Shown here one piece after another: positions 25,302-36,475 of a stretch of DNA of 64,000 nt (its first letter is position 1; every line of letters starts with the position of its first letter). The DNA is from Tetraselmis striata (Eukaryota; Chlorophyta; Chlorodendrophyceae; Chlorodendrales; Chlorodendraceae). The position numbers were made by a program, and so were the translations under genes. The notes beneath the pieces are model-generated. The model was given only the letters and a program-made list of their open reading frames with translations, made no database searches and was not told where the DNA came from. The stretch covers positions 62,001 through 126,000 of the forward strand of contig VCJN01003285.1 in assembly GCA_006384855.1 (NCBI GenBank), in the 5' to 3' direction.

Positions 25302-27140
25302 CTACCCAGCAGGTTCTGCACGCCGGCCGTGCCTAGGTGGGGATGGCAACAGCCAACTATTTTTAGAGAAGTCAATGTCGGCAGCAGACTGTCTAGTGGC
25401 GGCAACCAATCTGCCCTGCAGTGCTTCCTGAGGCTTGCGCCAGACCCCAGGCAAGATGCCGTCGGGTCCAAGACTTTCCTCAGATGTTGGCTCGACCCGC
25501 ATGCCAGTTGTTGGCGGCATCTTGGATGGCGCCGAGCGGCGGAGCAGCGCCAATATATCTTCCCGCCACGGCAAGGACTTCTGGTAGCCTGGGGGGGGCG
25601 CCATGCTTTGCCGAGTTGCTGCCGAGCCGTATCTTGCTGCGGTGGATAAATCTGTGAGGTCGGCATGCAGTGGTCGACGGCGCCGGCGCAGGTGGCCAGT
25701 GTGCACGCCAGGCACAAGCGGCATGACTGCGGGGACCGCTGAACCGAGAACACGGCCAGTGGGATGTCCCGCAGCTCGTCGGATCGTCAACGTCGGCTGT
25801 CCATCGCCACGGCTCTGGGCGGCTTTCCTGGCGCATCTGGGCAGCCCCAGCTCCGATGGGTTTCTAGTCCTACCGGATGATGTTGCAGTGGTGGACGATG
25901 CCTGGCGGGCAGAAGCTTGGTCGTGATTGCCCTGCATCCGAGCGCGAAGCTTTGCGGGAAGCTTGGCGGCGACTGCGTCATGCAGCTGCTGTGCATCACG
26001 GCTGGAGAACAGCGCGGTCTCCGCTCGGGCACCGCGCGCCTCAGTAATGTCGGTGCCGGGTTCAGCGGCCTGGTCTGCCAGCTCCTGCAGCTGGCGGATC
26101 CGCTTTCCGAGCTTGTCCTCCGCACTGAGATAGTCGTACGCCAGGAACGAGCACAGAATATGCTTGCGGCGGTGGCTGGACGCAACAACGCCAAAGGAAA
26201 TTGGCAGGTCGGCAGTGCTGATAATCTCATTGGAGTTCCATGCCACAAATTTGCGCATTCGGATCATCTCCTTGAAGTCGTTGAAAGTGACAAGGCCGGT
26301 GTCTCCGGTATCAACAAATTGATGGTTCCTGCCTTTTGCTTGCGACTTGCGGCAGTAATGGATAATCCTGCGCATGGTGGCCTTGCTGATGTTGATGCCG
26401 GACATTGCGTACGCGTCCTGCAGCTCCGAAAGATCCAGCAGGCCAGTCTCGTCTATGTCCATGGACATGAAGCACTGCCGCATGTCCTCTTCCTCCATTT
26501 GAACATCCTTGGGGTTTGTACTGAAACTGACGCTGGCTTGTAGCAGTTTGGTCAGACCCGCCTGCATGTTGATCTTGCCAACCGCGTTGCCCAGCTTTTT
26601 GCGCAGGCTTGGACCCGCTGGCTCCGTCTGCGGCCCGTCCTCTGCCTCGTCCTCATCGTCATCGACTGTAAACGATTTCATGGAGACGCCAGCCATGGTT
26701 GACCACTTCTTCTGCATCTCCGTCTGTCGCTCAGGCTGCGGAGTTGTCTCCTCCAGCAAGTCCTGCGCAAGCTCCAATTTCTCGCGTAGAGAGTGGTCAT
26801 GCTTCGACAGGTCGGCGATGCTCACCGTCCGACTCTTCAGCTTCAGGAGGTTGCTCTTGGCACGCTGCGGCGCCTTCGCCCGCTGGCTGACCTCCCCGGC
26901 ATTGCTGTCGCTGTCTACAGCAGTGCCACTGCCATCGCCCTTATCATCATCGACCAGGTGAGCGATGTTCACCGTCTTCTTCCTTGTCAGCAATGCACCT
27001 TTGCCACGGGCTTGCTCCCCTGCATCATCTGCGCTTGCTTCTACACCTTGTCCGGGCATGCCGGTCCGCAGTATACTAAAGGCAGGGTTCTTCATCCTCA
27101 ATCCTCCGCGATGGTCTCCCTGATCATTTTCGTTGGACAT
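25302..27140 (-). CDS. EF-hand calcium-binding protein, 612 aa, intronless
   Basis: A single uninterrupted frame from ATG at 27140 to stop at 25302. Residues 228-239 form a canonical EF-hand loop (DIDETGLLDLSE) preceded by a helix. Residues 277-288 form a weaker paired loop (DTGDTGLVTFND) followed by a basic helix. Two short matching motifs lie upstream, KTVNIAHL (about 55-62) and RTVSIADL (about 104-111), possibly docking or phosphorylation sites. Residues 158-170 are acidic. The last 200 residues are Arg/Pro/Ser-rich and likely disordered. A calcium-sensing or scaffolding role is inferred from the EF pair. No signal peptide or membrane segment is seen, so it is probably cytosolic, axonemal or nuclear. 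It is unusual locally in lacking introns, which could reflect retroposition. Confidence 0.82.
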   Translation of the reverse strand: MSNENDQGDHRGGLRMKNPAFSILRTGMPGQGVEASADDAGEQARGKGALLTRKKTVNIAHLVDDDKGDGSGTAVDSDSNAGEVSQRAKAPQRAKSNLLKLKSRTVSIADLSKHDHSLREKLELAQDLLEETTPQPERQTEMQKKWSTMAGVSMKSFTVDDDEDEAEDGPQTEPAGPSLRKKLGNAVGKINMQAGLTKLLQASVSFSTNPKDVQMEEEDMRQCFMSMDIDETGLLDLSELQDAYAMSGINISKATMRRIIHYCRKSQAKGRNHQFVDTGDTGLVTFNDFKEMIRMRKFVAWNSNEIISTADLPISFGVVASSHRRKHILCSFLAYDYLSAEDKLGKRIRQLQELADQAAEPGTDITEARGARAETALFSSRDAQQLHDAVAAKLPAKLRARMQGNHDQASARQASSTTATSSGRTRNPSELGLPRCARKAAQSRGDGQPTLTIRRAAGHPTGRVLGSAVPAVMPLVPGVHTGHLRRRRRPLHADLTDLSTAARYGSAATRQSMAPPPGYQKSLPWREDILALLRRSAPSKMPPTTGMRVEPTSEESLGPDGILPGVWRKPQEALQGRLVAATRQSAADIDFSKNSWLLPSPPRHGRRAEPAG

Positions 27141-28173
27141 GGCTGCTGTCCTTCACGTCTTCCCCCTTTCAAGCATCTGACAGTTTCTGCAGCACCCTAC
27201 ATAACGGGGGGTGTAAGAATAGCGGTCTGTTGGTCCATTCGGTGGTCGCTCCGACGCGTGCACTGCCGGTGATTCAAAGGCGTTCGAGCAAAGACACCCC
27301 CTCTTTGGCTCTGTCCTTGTGTCCAGCCGGGTGGTATGTGCACGGATTAAGCTGACCCCCCCCCCCCCCCCCCCCCCCGCCTCCTTTGCCTCACCCGGCA
27401 GCTCTGGGGAAAGGAGCGCGACACATGCTCCAATGAAAGGTTAGAAAATGCATAAGGAGCGGAATTACCTGGTGGATAGCCGAGGAATGGTCGGAGCAGG
27501 TCAACACACCGGCTGGCTATCCTATCGGCGAGCATCCAGCCTCGGAGTGAGGGCCCAACGATTCCGACCGGCCGTCCTCAATGGCGGCAGCGGTCGTTTC
27601 GACGGCACGGCGCAAGCGGAGGCGCGGTGGTTGGCCTAGGCGAGGAGTGGTGGCTGGCACGCGGCCTCGCTATGAGAAGTCGCACGGCTAGGTGTACTCT
27701 GGGATGTAGATAACAGGATAAGGGTCAGCAGGGTATATACGCACGCATAGACTGCGGCGCCACTCCTCGTCGTACCTGTAGCTTGTCGGCGATGTCGCCG
27801 TGGCGGTCGTGCACATCTTCGAGGCGGCATGCCGGATGCTCCAGCACCGCCCTGCTTGATCATGCTCCAAAACCCTAGTACTTGTAAGCTGCCCCCAAAC
27901 CCAGCTACCCTGGTACTAACCCTGTAACAGCACCACCACGCACGCTCCGAACCTGCCCCCAAATCAAACCTTGCTACCACAGCGCAGGTAGTGACTCCCT
28001 GTAGCCTGAAAACCGTAAAACCCTAAAATATTAACCTAGTCGCTATTAAAGGTCAAATAAGGTAGCAGAAATTGAAATTGAAATTGATTTACAACATGCT
28101 GACTTGCTGCTCTCCACTGCCCAAGCCGAGTCGCTTTTATTAGGACCCGCTTGATCCAACCGCTGTGGGAACC
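27141..28173. other. 5' spacer of the EF-hand gene
   Basis: No gene is supported. It contains a run of about 23 C at 27356-27378, short CCCTAAA-like motifs near 28019, and a small GAAATT tandem near 28070. Confidence 0.5.
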
Positions 28174-31100
28174 CTAGGGATTACGAATGCAGCTTCCGGC
28201 CTTCCTCCTTTTCGCCCGCGCCCCTCCTCCTTCCATGCCGCTTGGTATTGCCCCCCCCCCCCCCTTGCCGTGGCGGGGGTGTCGTGTACGGTGGTCTACG
28301 GAAGCGTGTGTTAACGGTGGGTGTGCGTGCAGGGTTTGTGGGAAGTACAAGGGTCGGACATGGCAGGTTTGAGGGAATGTCGAAATATGCGGAGTAGAGT
28401 AAATATGTAGCCATCCGATTGAGTGTCTTTGGAGTTTCCTACAAAGGCGGATTGCAGCGGCGCTGGGAGGCGGAGAGGGTTTGTCCGGGGGTTGCTTCTT
28501 GGGGCGGAGGACCGTAAGGCTATGGATGGCTTCTAGTGTGAGTTTGTGCATGGTGCCGCTGCGGCTGAGGGTGACGGGGATGATTTCAATCGGACGCTGC
28601 CAGCCTTGTTGACGTAGGGCGCTCACCATGTGTTGGTATTTTCCGCGGATGAAAGCATGCACGGTGGCATGATTGAGATCATTACAGTATTTGAATTCGA
28701 TTATTTGTATTTTTTGACTGCTCCGGGATCGGTGCTGGGAGATATGGTTTCGGTGACCGGGTCCCTGTCGAATCCGAGGATGCGTACTGCGTCCGGCTTG
28801 CGGTGTTTAGGGCGGAGGTGAGGGGGTAGCATGGTCGCGGGGAGCAGGGTGGGTGCTTGGGCGGCGCTGGAACCTTCGGTTGCCCCTTCTTGGGTGTCCG
28901 CTAGGAGATCGGGATGTTGATCCACGGGGTTGTGTGTGATTATGTCGGTTAGGTCGGAGATCAGGGTGTCTCTGTTGGGGGAGGAGAAGTCGGGCACATG
29001 GTTGTTGCCCTCGTCCGTGGATAGTATGTGCCAGCGACCGCCATTCATGACTTCCAGCTCGTTGAGGAGGAGTTTAAGCGTGCTGTTGTGTCGGTCTGTC
29101 TTTAGGCCGGCCATGGAGGGCAATTGCCTGCCTTGTGGCCATTGCTGAGGTGCTGTCCGCATTTTCCGCATGTGAAGGGCGGCTGGCCTTTACGTCTCAT
29201 TCGGCTTCAGTGTGTTCCCCACATGAATTCCACCGCGTGTGGATTCTTTCCGAGGTGGTGATGTCCGAGGGGGTGACGAGGTCCGACATTACACCTGTGG
29301 CGAACGCCCGGTCCATGAGATTGGAGTGTAGGGTTTCGTCGGAGGCGTCGCAGCCTATTGTAGCGTTGGCGTGTTTCCGAAGGGCGGCTTTCAAGTTGTG
29401 GGGGGTGTGAGCGGTGGTCAGCGCACCTTGGCATGGGTTTAGCCACACGTCATCGGTTGGTTCGGGAGTTGCGCCTACGGATACGATAGTGTCATGTGGG
29501 ATTGTCCCGTTGGCTGCTTCGCCGGCGGTGGTGTCGGCTTGTTCGTTGCCTTCGAACCCAATATGGGCTTGACTTTCTGGAGGATGGTTCGGAGTCCCAA
29601 ATCCGCTCGGTGTCGGAGTTGGCGTACTATATGTTCGAGTAGTATTTTGTGAGCGTGACGTCGTAAGGTGACCGGCCGGTACATCATGCGTTCTATTTGG
29701 TGAAGGGAGACTGCGCTAACTGAGAGGATGTGCTTCGGAAGGTCATACTCGAGTGCCACCGACATGGCGGCCAGTTCGGCTATGGTGATGGTGCGGCGAA
29801 TTTCGCCTGCGTCCACTCCCACTGATATGGGTTTATTGCCCGGCGTGTAGACCCCGGCGACGATTCCCACCGCTCTGCCGCGGTGGATACGGGAGCCGTC
29901 GGTGTGTGTAAAGCGTTTCGGGTCGTCGTGCCGTCGTTCCATGGGTTGTATGGACGAGATTGGTGACGTCAGTGGGCGGAGTTGTAGTGCGGCGGGTGGT
30001 ATCTGCCAGTCGCGAGGCGGTCTAGGAAGACGGGGGCTTGTAGTTGCGGCTCTCGCTGCGTCCGAGCCTATAGGTCGTTGGGTGGTGTCAAGGTGGAAGT
30101 GCGGCGTGCGGCCGGGGTACATGACCTTGAGGGCAGCCGACATCTTGGTCGAACCTTCCGCTTCGTTGACGTTTGCGAGGTAGGGGGCGGAAGCCACCAA
30201 GTACACTCCCACCGGCCATTTGGTTCCGAGGTCCTTGTTCGGGGCTGTCTCGGTGTGTTGGTATAGGGACCGGAATTTGGTGAGGTCCGCGGAGAGCTCT
30301 CATGATTTCTGCATGTAGGGGTGGTTGAGGAGATGAGCTTTCTTGTGAGATGCGTCTATCCACTCGGGAGGGATGAGCACCGTGGCGGTAGACTCGTGTC
30401 TCTGAGCGTGCACGCTACGCTACGTACGGAGAGCGTGCTGCACCGCTTTCAGCATACATTTGTCATCGTATTCGGGGTTGGCGAGGGACGTTTCAGCCCA
30501 CAAGTACATGTCGTTGGGGGGTCTAGCGCCGAAAACTACATCTTCGGGACACATGCTATGATACTGGGAGGTGTAGATCGACTTGTTCAGGGGGTCGCTA
30601 AAAAGTTATGTGCGGGCATGGAGGGCGGTCATGATTCCCTGTGTAAAGTGATCATCCGTGGCCCATCTGTTTCTTCGGATTTGGTGTTTGGAATTCTCGT
30701 CGTCACTCGTAAGGGTGCCCACTCGGGCCATGAGCGCATAAACCTCCTATGCAAACGTCTTATTTGTTCGGTCTGGTCTGAAGAAAAAGTGAAGGTGCTC
30801 GACCCTTCGGCGATCGAGGGTATGGGAGGCTTGTGGAGCACTAGTTGGTGTGCGTCCCGGACGCTGAAGTAGAATTCCCCCATAGATAGGGAGTCAAGGT
30901 CCGGATTGATGGTGGCGAGTCTGATTTCCACTAGGTGTTTGGGGCGGTGCCACGCGGCCGGTTGAGCGGGGGGGGATTCCGGGGTTTCGAGTCTGGTTCG
31001 AATGCGATGGCTTGCATTGAGTGCGCGCGGTCCGGATTTCGTATCCATAATGGATTCGGCTAGCTGCCAGGCTGGTTCACATTGGAACTCGAATAGGTGG

Positions 31101-32184
31101 GTGGTGTCGTCCTGATTGTTTTTAAGGACGCATTTGGCACACCTGGCATCCGTGGCGAGGACGCAAGCGGGATGGACCACGTCATGGCACCCTATGACTG
31201 GGCAGTTCCAGACTATGCCTGCAGCGGGGAGGTGACAATGGGTACAGTGACGTCGACCGGCGTTATTTACTTCTCGTGGCGGAAGACAGTGTTGTGTGAT
31301 GGGTGTGCACGAGGCCGGGATGACGCCCATGTGCTTTTGGGCGTTGATTTCCGCAAGGTTGAGGATTTCCGGGGCCCGGTGGACGAGGTATTGGTTGACG
31401 CCATCTGGTCCTCGTGCTGTAAAGGTAATGCGGGTCACGTCGCTGGCTGGCAGGGGGCGGGGTTGCATGGACTGTGAGGGGTTGCGTGCGGAATTGGGCC
31501 GTGCGAGCCTGGGCTGGGGCGCGCTGGGGGTGTAGGACCGGCGGGTCGAGTTTTGGGCGGCATGCGGTGCGCGGAAGGACAGATAATCTTGTGTTGTGTA
31601 CGGAGAGCCGACGCATGTCGGGGGAGTGGTAGCGCGGCGGGGGTACGGTACCTCTTGGTAGGGTGAGAATTTGCGATAGGGTATGTAATGCCTTCGGGAG
31701 GGCGGATCGGATGGCGGTCGGGGTGTGGGTGGGGGCGGCGCTGGTAATCTCTGTGACCGTTTTGAGGCGGCGGTATATGGGGGCGTCGTTTCGTCGTTGG
31801 GTTGCCGAGGCGTCCCCCTGCATAGGTCTCAAGGCCGACTGCCCAGAGCGGGGCCAACCTGCGCATTATGGTGGCCGCGGTTTTAGGTTTGGCTTTGTAT
31901 TGCTTATTCGTGGCGGTCCTATCAACGGGGGATAGATGTTCCGAGAGTTTGGTCCGTGTTGCTGCCTTCGCGGCCTCGTGCCGGTAGTTGAAGGCCTCGC
32001 GGTTGGAGGTGGCGAGGTGTGTGTCCTCGGCGAAGGCGTACGAGTGCCCCGTGATGTGGAGGAGCAGGTCGCTGTGAATGGTATGTGCGTGAGGCTTCGC
32101 AGTGCCGGGTAGGAGGGGGAGGATGTTGTGCATTCCTCCGGCCACTTGGTAAAAGTAGAACATCAAATCATAATAAATCCACAC
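28174..32184 (-). mobile_element. Degenerate retroelement with RNase H domain
   Basis: Coding-like sequence on the minus strand is broken over several frames. At 30629-31468 there is a Cys/His cluster (CTHCHLPAAGIVWNC then HPACV and CAKC), a PHD/RING-like zinc-binding pattern. At 29475-30212 there is an RNase H domain with FTHTDGSR (first Asp), ITIAELAAMS (Glu), and after a frameshift KVKAHIGFEGNEQADT (last Asp). The position of the second catalytic Asp reads Val in SVSAVSLHQI, so the enzyme is probably dead. A FAEDTHL segment at the N-terminal end could be a decayed reverse-transcriptase YADD motif. It resembles the 3' part of a LINE-type element. It ends about 135 bp before the left repeat of the recombinase element. 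Confidence 0.6.
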
Positions 32185-32318
32185 AAATTCAAGGTAAAAG
32201 ACTTTACTTTACATGCATGGGCAGCAACATATATAGGCAAACACAAGCCCAGGAACTCATCACGACGATGGCTCGGCACGCGAGCTTGTAGTCGAGGGCG
32301 GTGGGTACTCGGGATTAT

Positions 32319-32590
32319 GTTTAGAGCTGTGTTCTTGGGGTTTCCTTTTTCCCTCCCTGCACCTAGGGTATGGGGGGTCGACACCAGTACTGGTGTTGTA
32401 GCACCGGTGCTTTATTTAGCACCAGTGCTTTGGTACTAGTGCTTATACACGGAGAAGCCGATGTACGTGTACGCATTTGCCACGGCGATAACAACGTTCA
32501 CCCCCGCACCCATTAAATCTTATAAAACCATCACCGTCCGCTAGACTGGACCACTCTCGTAGATTTGTGATGGCCTCCTGCTTGCACAAC
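32319..32590. repeat. Direct repeat A1 of recombinase element
   Basis: It begins GTTTAGAGCTGTGTTCTTGG and matches 34970-35217 with indels until GCACAAC. It contains several palindromic ACCAGTACTGGT / GCACCGGTGC motifs. Confidence 0.88.
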
Positions 32591-32680
32591 ACTAACTCGC
32601 GGTTTCGGACCGTGCAGAGTGCTCAGGCCCTCGGATGAACCGGTACTAAACCTTCAACCCTCCGCTCACGCCGCTACCAC

Positions 32681-33780
32681 ATGACCAGCTCGAGCTATTA
32701 TACTACCACGCCGCGTGCTACTACGGGGCTTTCATCGCCGACTCGACCCGTCGAGCTGCGTAAGCTGTTGGCGGCGGCATGTGTCACCGAGGGGATTACT
32801 CCGGTCTGCGGGCAGTGGCTCGAAGCCATCGTCCACAGCATGGAGGCCATCAACGACGGCCATCGGTTCCGTCTCGCGTACCTCCGCAAGCATTCAGACA
32901 CACAGATGCACCACGGCGACAGCTTTGCGCTCGAATTGGTTCGCGAGCGTTACCTCCGCCCGGGTATTGAGAACCTGGGGTCGCCCGAGTTCTCCGAGCT
33001 ACTGGGCTCTACAAGGACCGCGTCTACGACGCCAACATCGCGAGCGCCGCGAAAACCACCGCCCGCCAGCGCTTCGGCGGCGCCCTCCGGCGCAACGACC
33101 GCGACCGGGACGGCGGCGGCGGCAGCCGCGAAAACTTCAAGACTACGCGCCCGGTGCGCGAGGCGGTGGCACCTCGAGCCCCCTTTGCAAAAGACGCCAT
33201 CATGGTCTCTAGTAAGGGCAAGGCGAAGGTCGAAGCCCCTTCGGTCGACAAGGCCGAATGCTGGGGTGCTCCGCCGTGCCTACCCAGGCAGCCGCGTTTC
33301 GAGGACACGCCTCCGGGGCTCCGGGCGCGCCTTCCAAGTAGCGTTGCACTGCGGTCGTCGGCATGAGTGGGACTCCATCACCTCCTACGCGAGCCTTCAT
33401 CCTCCCCTTACCCTCGTCAAGGGCAGCCCCTCCGGCGCTACCATGTCCATCAACATCCACATCACGAGTATGCACAGACTCCCCCTTCTTGGCGCGCCCC
33501 CCGACCTGCCGCGCTAAACCTATTCGCCCGCCGCCATGGCAGCGGCCTCTCACGGGCAGCTAGACGAGCCATGCACTCACGCGACGCTCGCTACGAGGTC
33601 AGCGGCTATAGTACCCTGCCGTCGTGGTATCAGCTTCGTGCCGCCCTTGGTCCTGTCGACACCGCCACCCGGCGAGGGCCACCCTCATACCCAACCGCGG
33701 CGTACGCTGGGTTTCGGCGTGTCCGCCGCACCACGAAGACACCTACCTACTTCATCGCCGACGCCAAAGCAAAGGCTCCC
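32681..33780 (+). pseudogene. First ORF of recombinase element (gag-like, frameshifted)
   Basis: An ATG at 32681 opens a globular-looking region of about 110 residues ending in FSELLG. The reading then continues in another frame (LYKDRVYDANIASAAK) and again later (CGRRHEWDSI). It sits just after repeat A1 and before the recombinase gene, where DIRS-type elements carry their first ORF. I see no clear zinc knuckle. Confidence 0.45.
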
Positions 33781-33783
33781 TAG

Positions 33784-34880
33784 AGCGAGCTCATACGAGG
33801 TAGTAGCATCGAGACCCTCTACGGCACAGACGACTGGGGCGCCAAGGTGCTCAATCTGCTGACTATCTCGCTCACGGCCAGCACCTACTCCAACTACGAA
33901 GGCAAGATTCGTCCCTTCGCCGAGTTTTGCATCGACGATGAAGGCATCTCTCCCTTGGACTGCACCGCGTCTACCTGCGTCCACCACCTCGCCTGGATTG
34001 CGGAGCGCGGCACCATCCGTGCCGGCTCTCTGCCATCTACCTCCCGGCCATCAACACCTTCTTTCGTCACACCGGTCGAGATGACGCCCCGGCCACCGGC
34101 CCAGCCATCGGCGACATGAAGCGGGCACTTGAGATCCGTCAGCTCAAGACTAGCGAGGAGCTGCAGCGCATCCCCTACCCTATGACGTCATCTCCGACAT
34201 CCTCGACGACCGTGCTACCCTTCCCATGACCACCCCCGGCTACGGCACCATCCTCCGCGAGGGCGCTGCGGTATGCTCAACATTTATGCTTTACTCCCGT
34301 GGCGAGTCCATCGTCTCCTGCCGACTCCGCGACATGGCCGTGGACACCCACAATATTACCCTCTTCGTCAACCGCGAGAAGGGGGGGCATCGCAAGCGTC
34401 GAGACGGGTTCAAGCCCCTCCTCCTAATCCCTGCCACCGCCGTGCCCGCGTGGACAACCCTTCTCCGCCGCTCCATCGCTTACCGCGACGTGGCGTTCCG
34501 AGCAGCCTCCTCCGCCAAGCAACCGGACCGATTTTGGGCGCTCCCTGGCGACAGGGCTACCCCGCCCCTCACGTGGAACGCCTCCACCCTCAGCGACTAG
34601 CTCACGTGGGCCGTCGCCCGCATCAATCGAGCCCCCCCCCCCCCCCCCCCTCGATGGATTCGTGTGGACCTCGCACTCCATACGACGAAAGGGCGCGGTG
34701 TCCGACGCAAATGCAGCGGGCGTGCCCCTGAACAAAATCCGCCACTTGCTAGGGCGGTTGGGCCCGCAAATCTGCGGTAATCAACGACTACATCGACCTG
34801 AAGACGCTTTCTACCCGCGCCGCCGAGGTTGTGTTCGGCTGGCTCTCCCCCTCTGTGGTCCTTCGCAGCATTCTCGGCAG
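33784..34880 (+). pseudogene. Tyrosine recombinase (broken)
   Basis: The N-terminal core-binding domain is visible (TASTYSNYEGKIRPFAEFC ... HHLAWIAERGTI). The catalytic domain shows Arg in MLYSRGESIV (codon 34298-34300), a candidate Lys near VNREKGGHRK, the H-x-x-R pair in SHSIRRKGA (His 34674-34676, Arg 34683-34685), then GGWARKSAVINDYID with the probable nucleophile Tyr at 34789-34791. These lie in at least three frames, with a stop before a C run at 34629-34650, so the gene is inactive as read. Such recombinases integrate circular element DNA in DIRS-group retrotransposons and Cryptons. Confidence 0.8.
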
Positions 34881-34937
34881 CGCCCCCGCTCCGTCGGACG
34901 CCGCGCCGTCCCCTCGGCAGCCATGAAGACCGAGGTG

Positions 34938-34969
34938 GCAATTTTTCCCTGCTTACCTCCCTTTGAAAT
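34938..34969. repeat. Repeat B1 of recombinase element
   Basis: 32 bp ending CCCTTTGAAAT. It matches 35296-35327 at 27 of 32 positions and directly abuts repeat A2. Confidence 0.75.
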
Positions 34970-35217
34970 GTTTAGAACTGTGTTCTTGGGGTCTAGTTTT
35001 CCCTCCCTGCACCTACCTAGGGTATGCAGGGGTCGACACCAGTACTGGTGCTTTAGCACCGGTGCTTTGGCAATGGTACTTTAGCATTGAGAAGCCGATG
35101 TACGGCACTTTGCGTAAACATCGGTCATCCCCGTACCCATCAAATCTTATGAAACCATCATCGTCCGCTAGACTATACCACTCTCTTAGTTTTGTGCTGG
35201 CCTCTTGCCTGCACAAC
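34970..35217. repeat. Direct repeat A2 of recombinase element
   Basis: It begins GTTTAGAACTGTGTTCTTGG and ends GCACAAC. It is the diverged partner of 32319-32590. Confidence 0.88.
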
Positions 35218-35295
35218 CCGCCCTCCCTCCCTCTTTGTGGCTCTTTACCGCAAGTACCCCACCCTTTCAGTGTAACTAAGCATGCGCATTTTCTG

Positions 35296-35327
35296 GCTAA
35301 TCTTCCCTGCCTACCTTCCTTTGAAAT
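35296..35327. repeat. Repeat B2 of recombinase element
   Basis: 32 bp ending TCCTTTGAAAT; the partner of 34938-34969, lying 78 bp after repeat A2. Confidence 0.75.
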
Positions 35328-35812
35328 AGTGGTGTGGGAGAACATATTTGTCGGCAACAACGCGGTGGGTGCCCAAAGTTCGGTCGAATGCTCCCGGCGC
35401 TGCGCGCCGCAATGCCCCTCACCAGCCTCTCGGGCCGACAATGGGCCGCTCCCCACGCACACCCACCGCGGTCGCGCACCGTATTAGTATCGTGACGGGC
35501 CGACGTACGTTTTTCCCCCGCTCTGTGGCTCACGGGTAGCGAGGGGGCTGGGAGATGGACACTGTGCATATGGGGACTGGAGTATGCGGTTGCGGCCGAA
35601 AGTGGGACGTCACTTTTCGCTTGGCCGGCCGTGACCCTAAACCGACCGAATCTGCAGTTCGTAAGAGAAAAATAGTACCCGTATATGAATATTACGACTG
35701 CGGCTATGACTCAAATAATTGAAATGTGACCTTAGTAGCGATAGAAGCGGCCTGCAACCCGCACGAGGCGGGCGGCGGATGATGTCCATATGCGCGCCCG
35801 GCGTGAAGATCC

Positions 35813-36010
35813 CGGGCCACGCGAGCACGTGATGTGTAGCAAGGGTGCTCCGCGGACGCGCTGTGCAGCTTTGGTTACGGCGGGAAGGCGGGCGAATCTA
35901 TAACGCCGTCATAGTAGGCAGAGCACGAATCTATAAATCGCGCGAGACGAGACGATCGCGAGCGAGGCCGCGGGCTCGATCTCGAGCCGCCAGCACGTAA
36001 AGTCTATAAG
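35813..36010. repeat. Diverged dispersed repeat, copy 1
   Basis: It starts GGGCCACGCGAGCACGTG and ends near TCTCGAGCCGCCA. A shorter diverged copy lies at 36348-36475 in the same orientation. Confidence 0.6.
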
Positions 36011-36347
36011 ATTAATTACCTACGATACCCAGGACATGAATTTTACAATCATCGTACAACATTGCGCACATCTCAGAGCTTGGTTTTGCTGGGGGTTTGC
36101 CCGCGTGTGAGGTTTATATGCGGGATCCTTAGTGATTTGCCTTCGCCCGACTCTACCCTGCGTAACAAAGCCCACAATTATATGCGGGGACACGAAAATA
36201 TGCTTTTTCAAGTGGACAACACCGGGCCGACCAATATTAGCGACTGCCGGTCTCTATACGTAAAAGCAGTGTATTGATGTTTAGCGCGACAGTTAACATT
36301 CTTACACATGCGGATGAATGAGTGATGCACGCACGGTTCAGAGTTCG

Positions 36348-36475
36348 GGCCACGCGTGCACGTGTGTGCGAGGGTGATCAAAGGACCTGCCGTGCAGCTT
36401 CGGCAACGGGATGGCGGAGGAATATGCGCCGTATGATGAGGCAACGAGCACGGTCTCGAGCCGCCACCAAACTAA
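36348..36475. repeat. Diverged dispersed repeat, copy 2
   Basis: It starts CGGGCCACGCGTGCACGTG and ends TCTCGAGCCGCCA; the partner of 35813-36010, about 530 bp downstream. Confidence 0.6.

Larger units (their letters stand above)
32319..35327 (+). mobile_element. Tyrosine-recombinase element with split direct repeats (PAT/Kangaroo/DIRS-like)
   Basis: A tyrosine-recombinase gene lies between two diverged copies of a long repeat A (32319-32590 and 34970-35217). A second repeat B abuts the right A copy (34938-34969) and recurs at 35296-35327. The order A1-genes-B1-A2-B2 is the split-direct-repeat layout known for PAT and Kangaroo elements of the DIRS group. No reverse transcriptase or RNase H is found inside the repeats, so this is either a deletion derivative or a recombinase-only element. 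Confidence 0.65.

Noticed and set aside
28174-35327. One composite element combining the RNase H block and the recombinase
   Set aside because: The RNase H block lies outside the A and B repeats and on the other strand, so two neighbouring elements are the simpler reading, although Kangaroo elements do have oppositely oriented genes.
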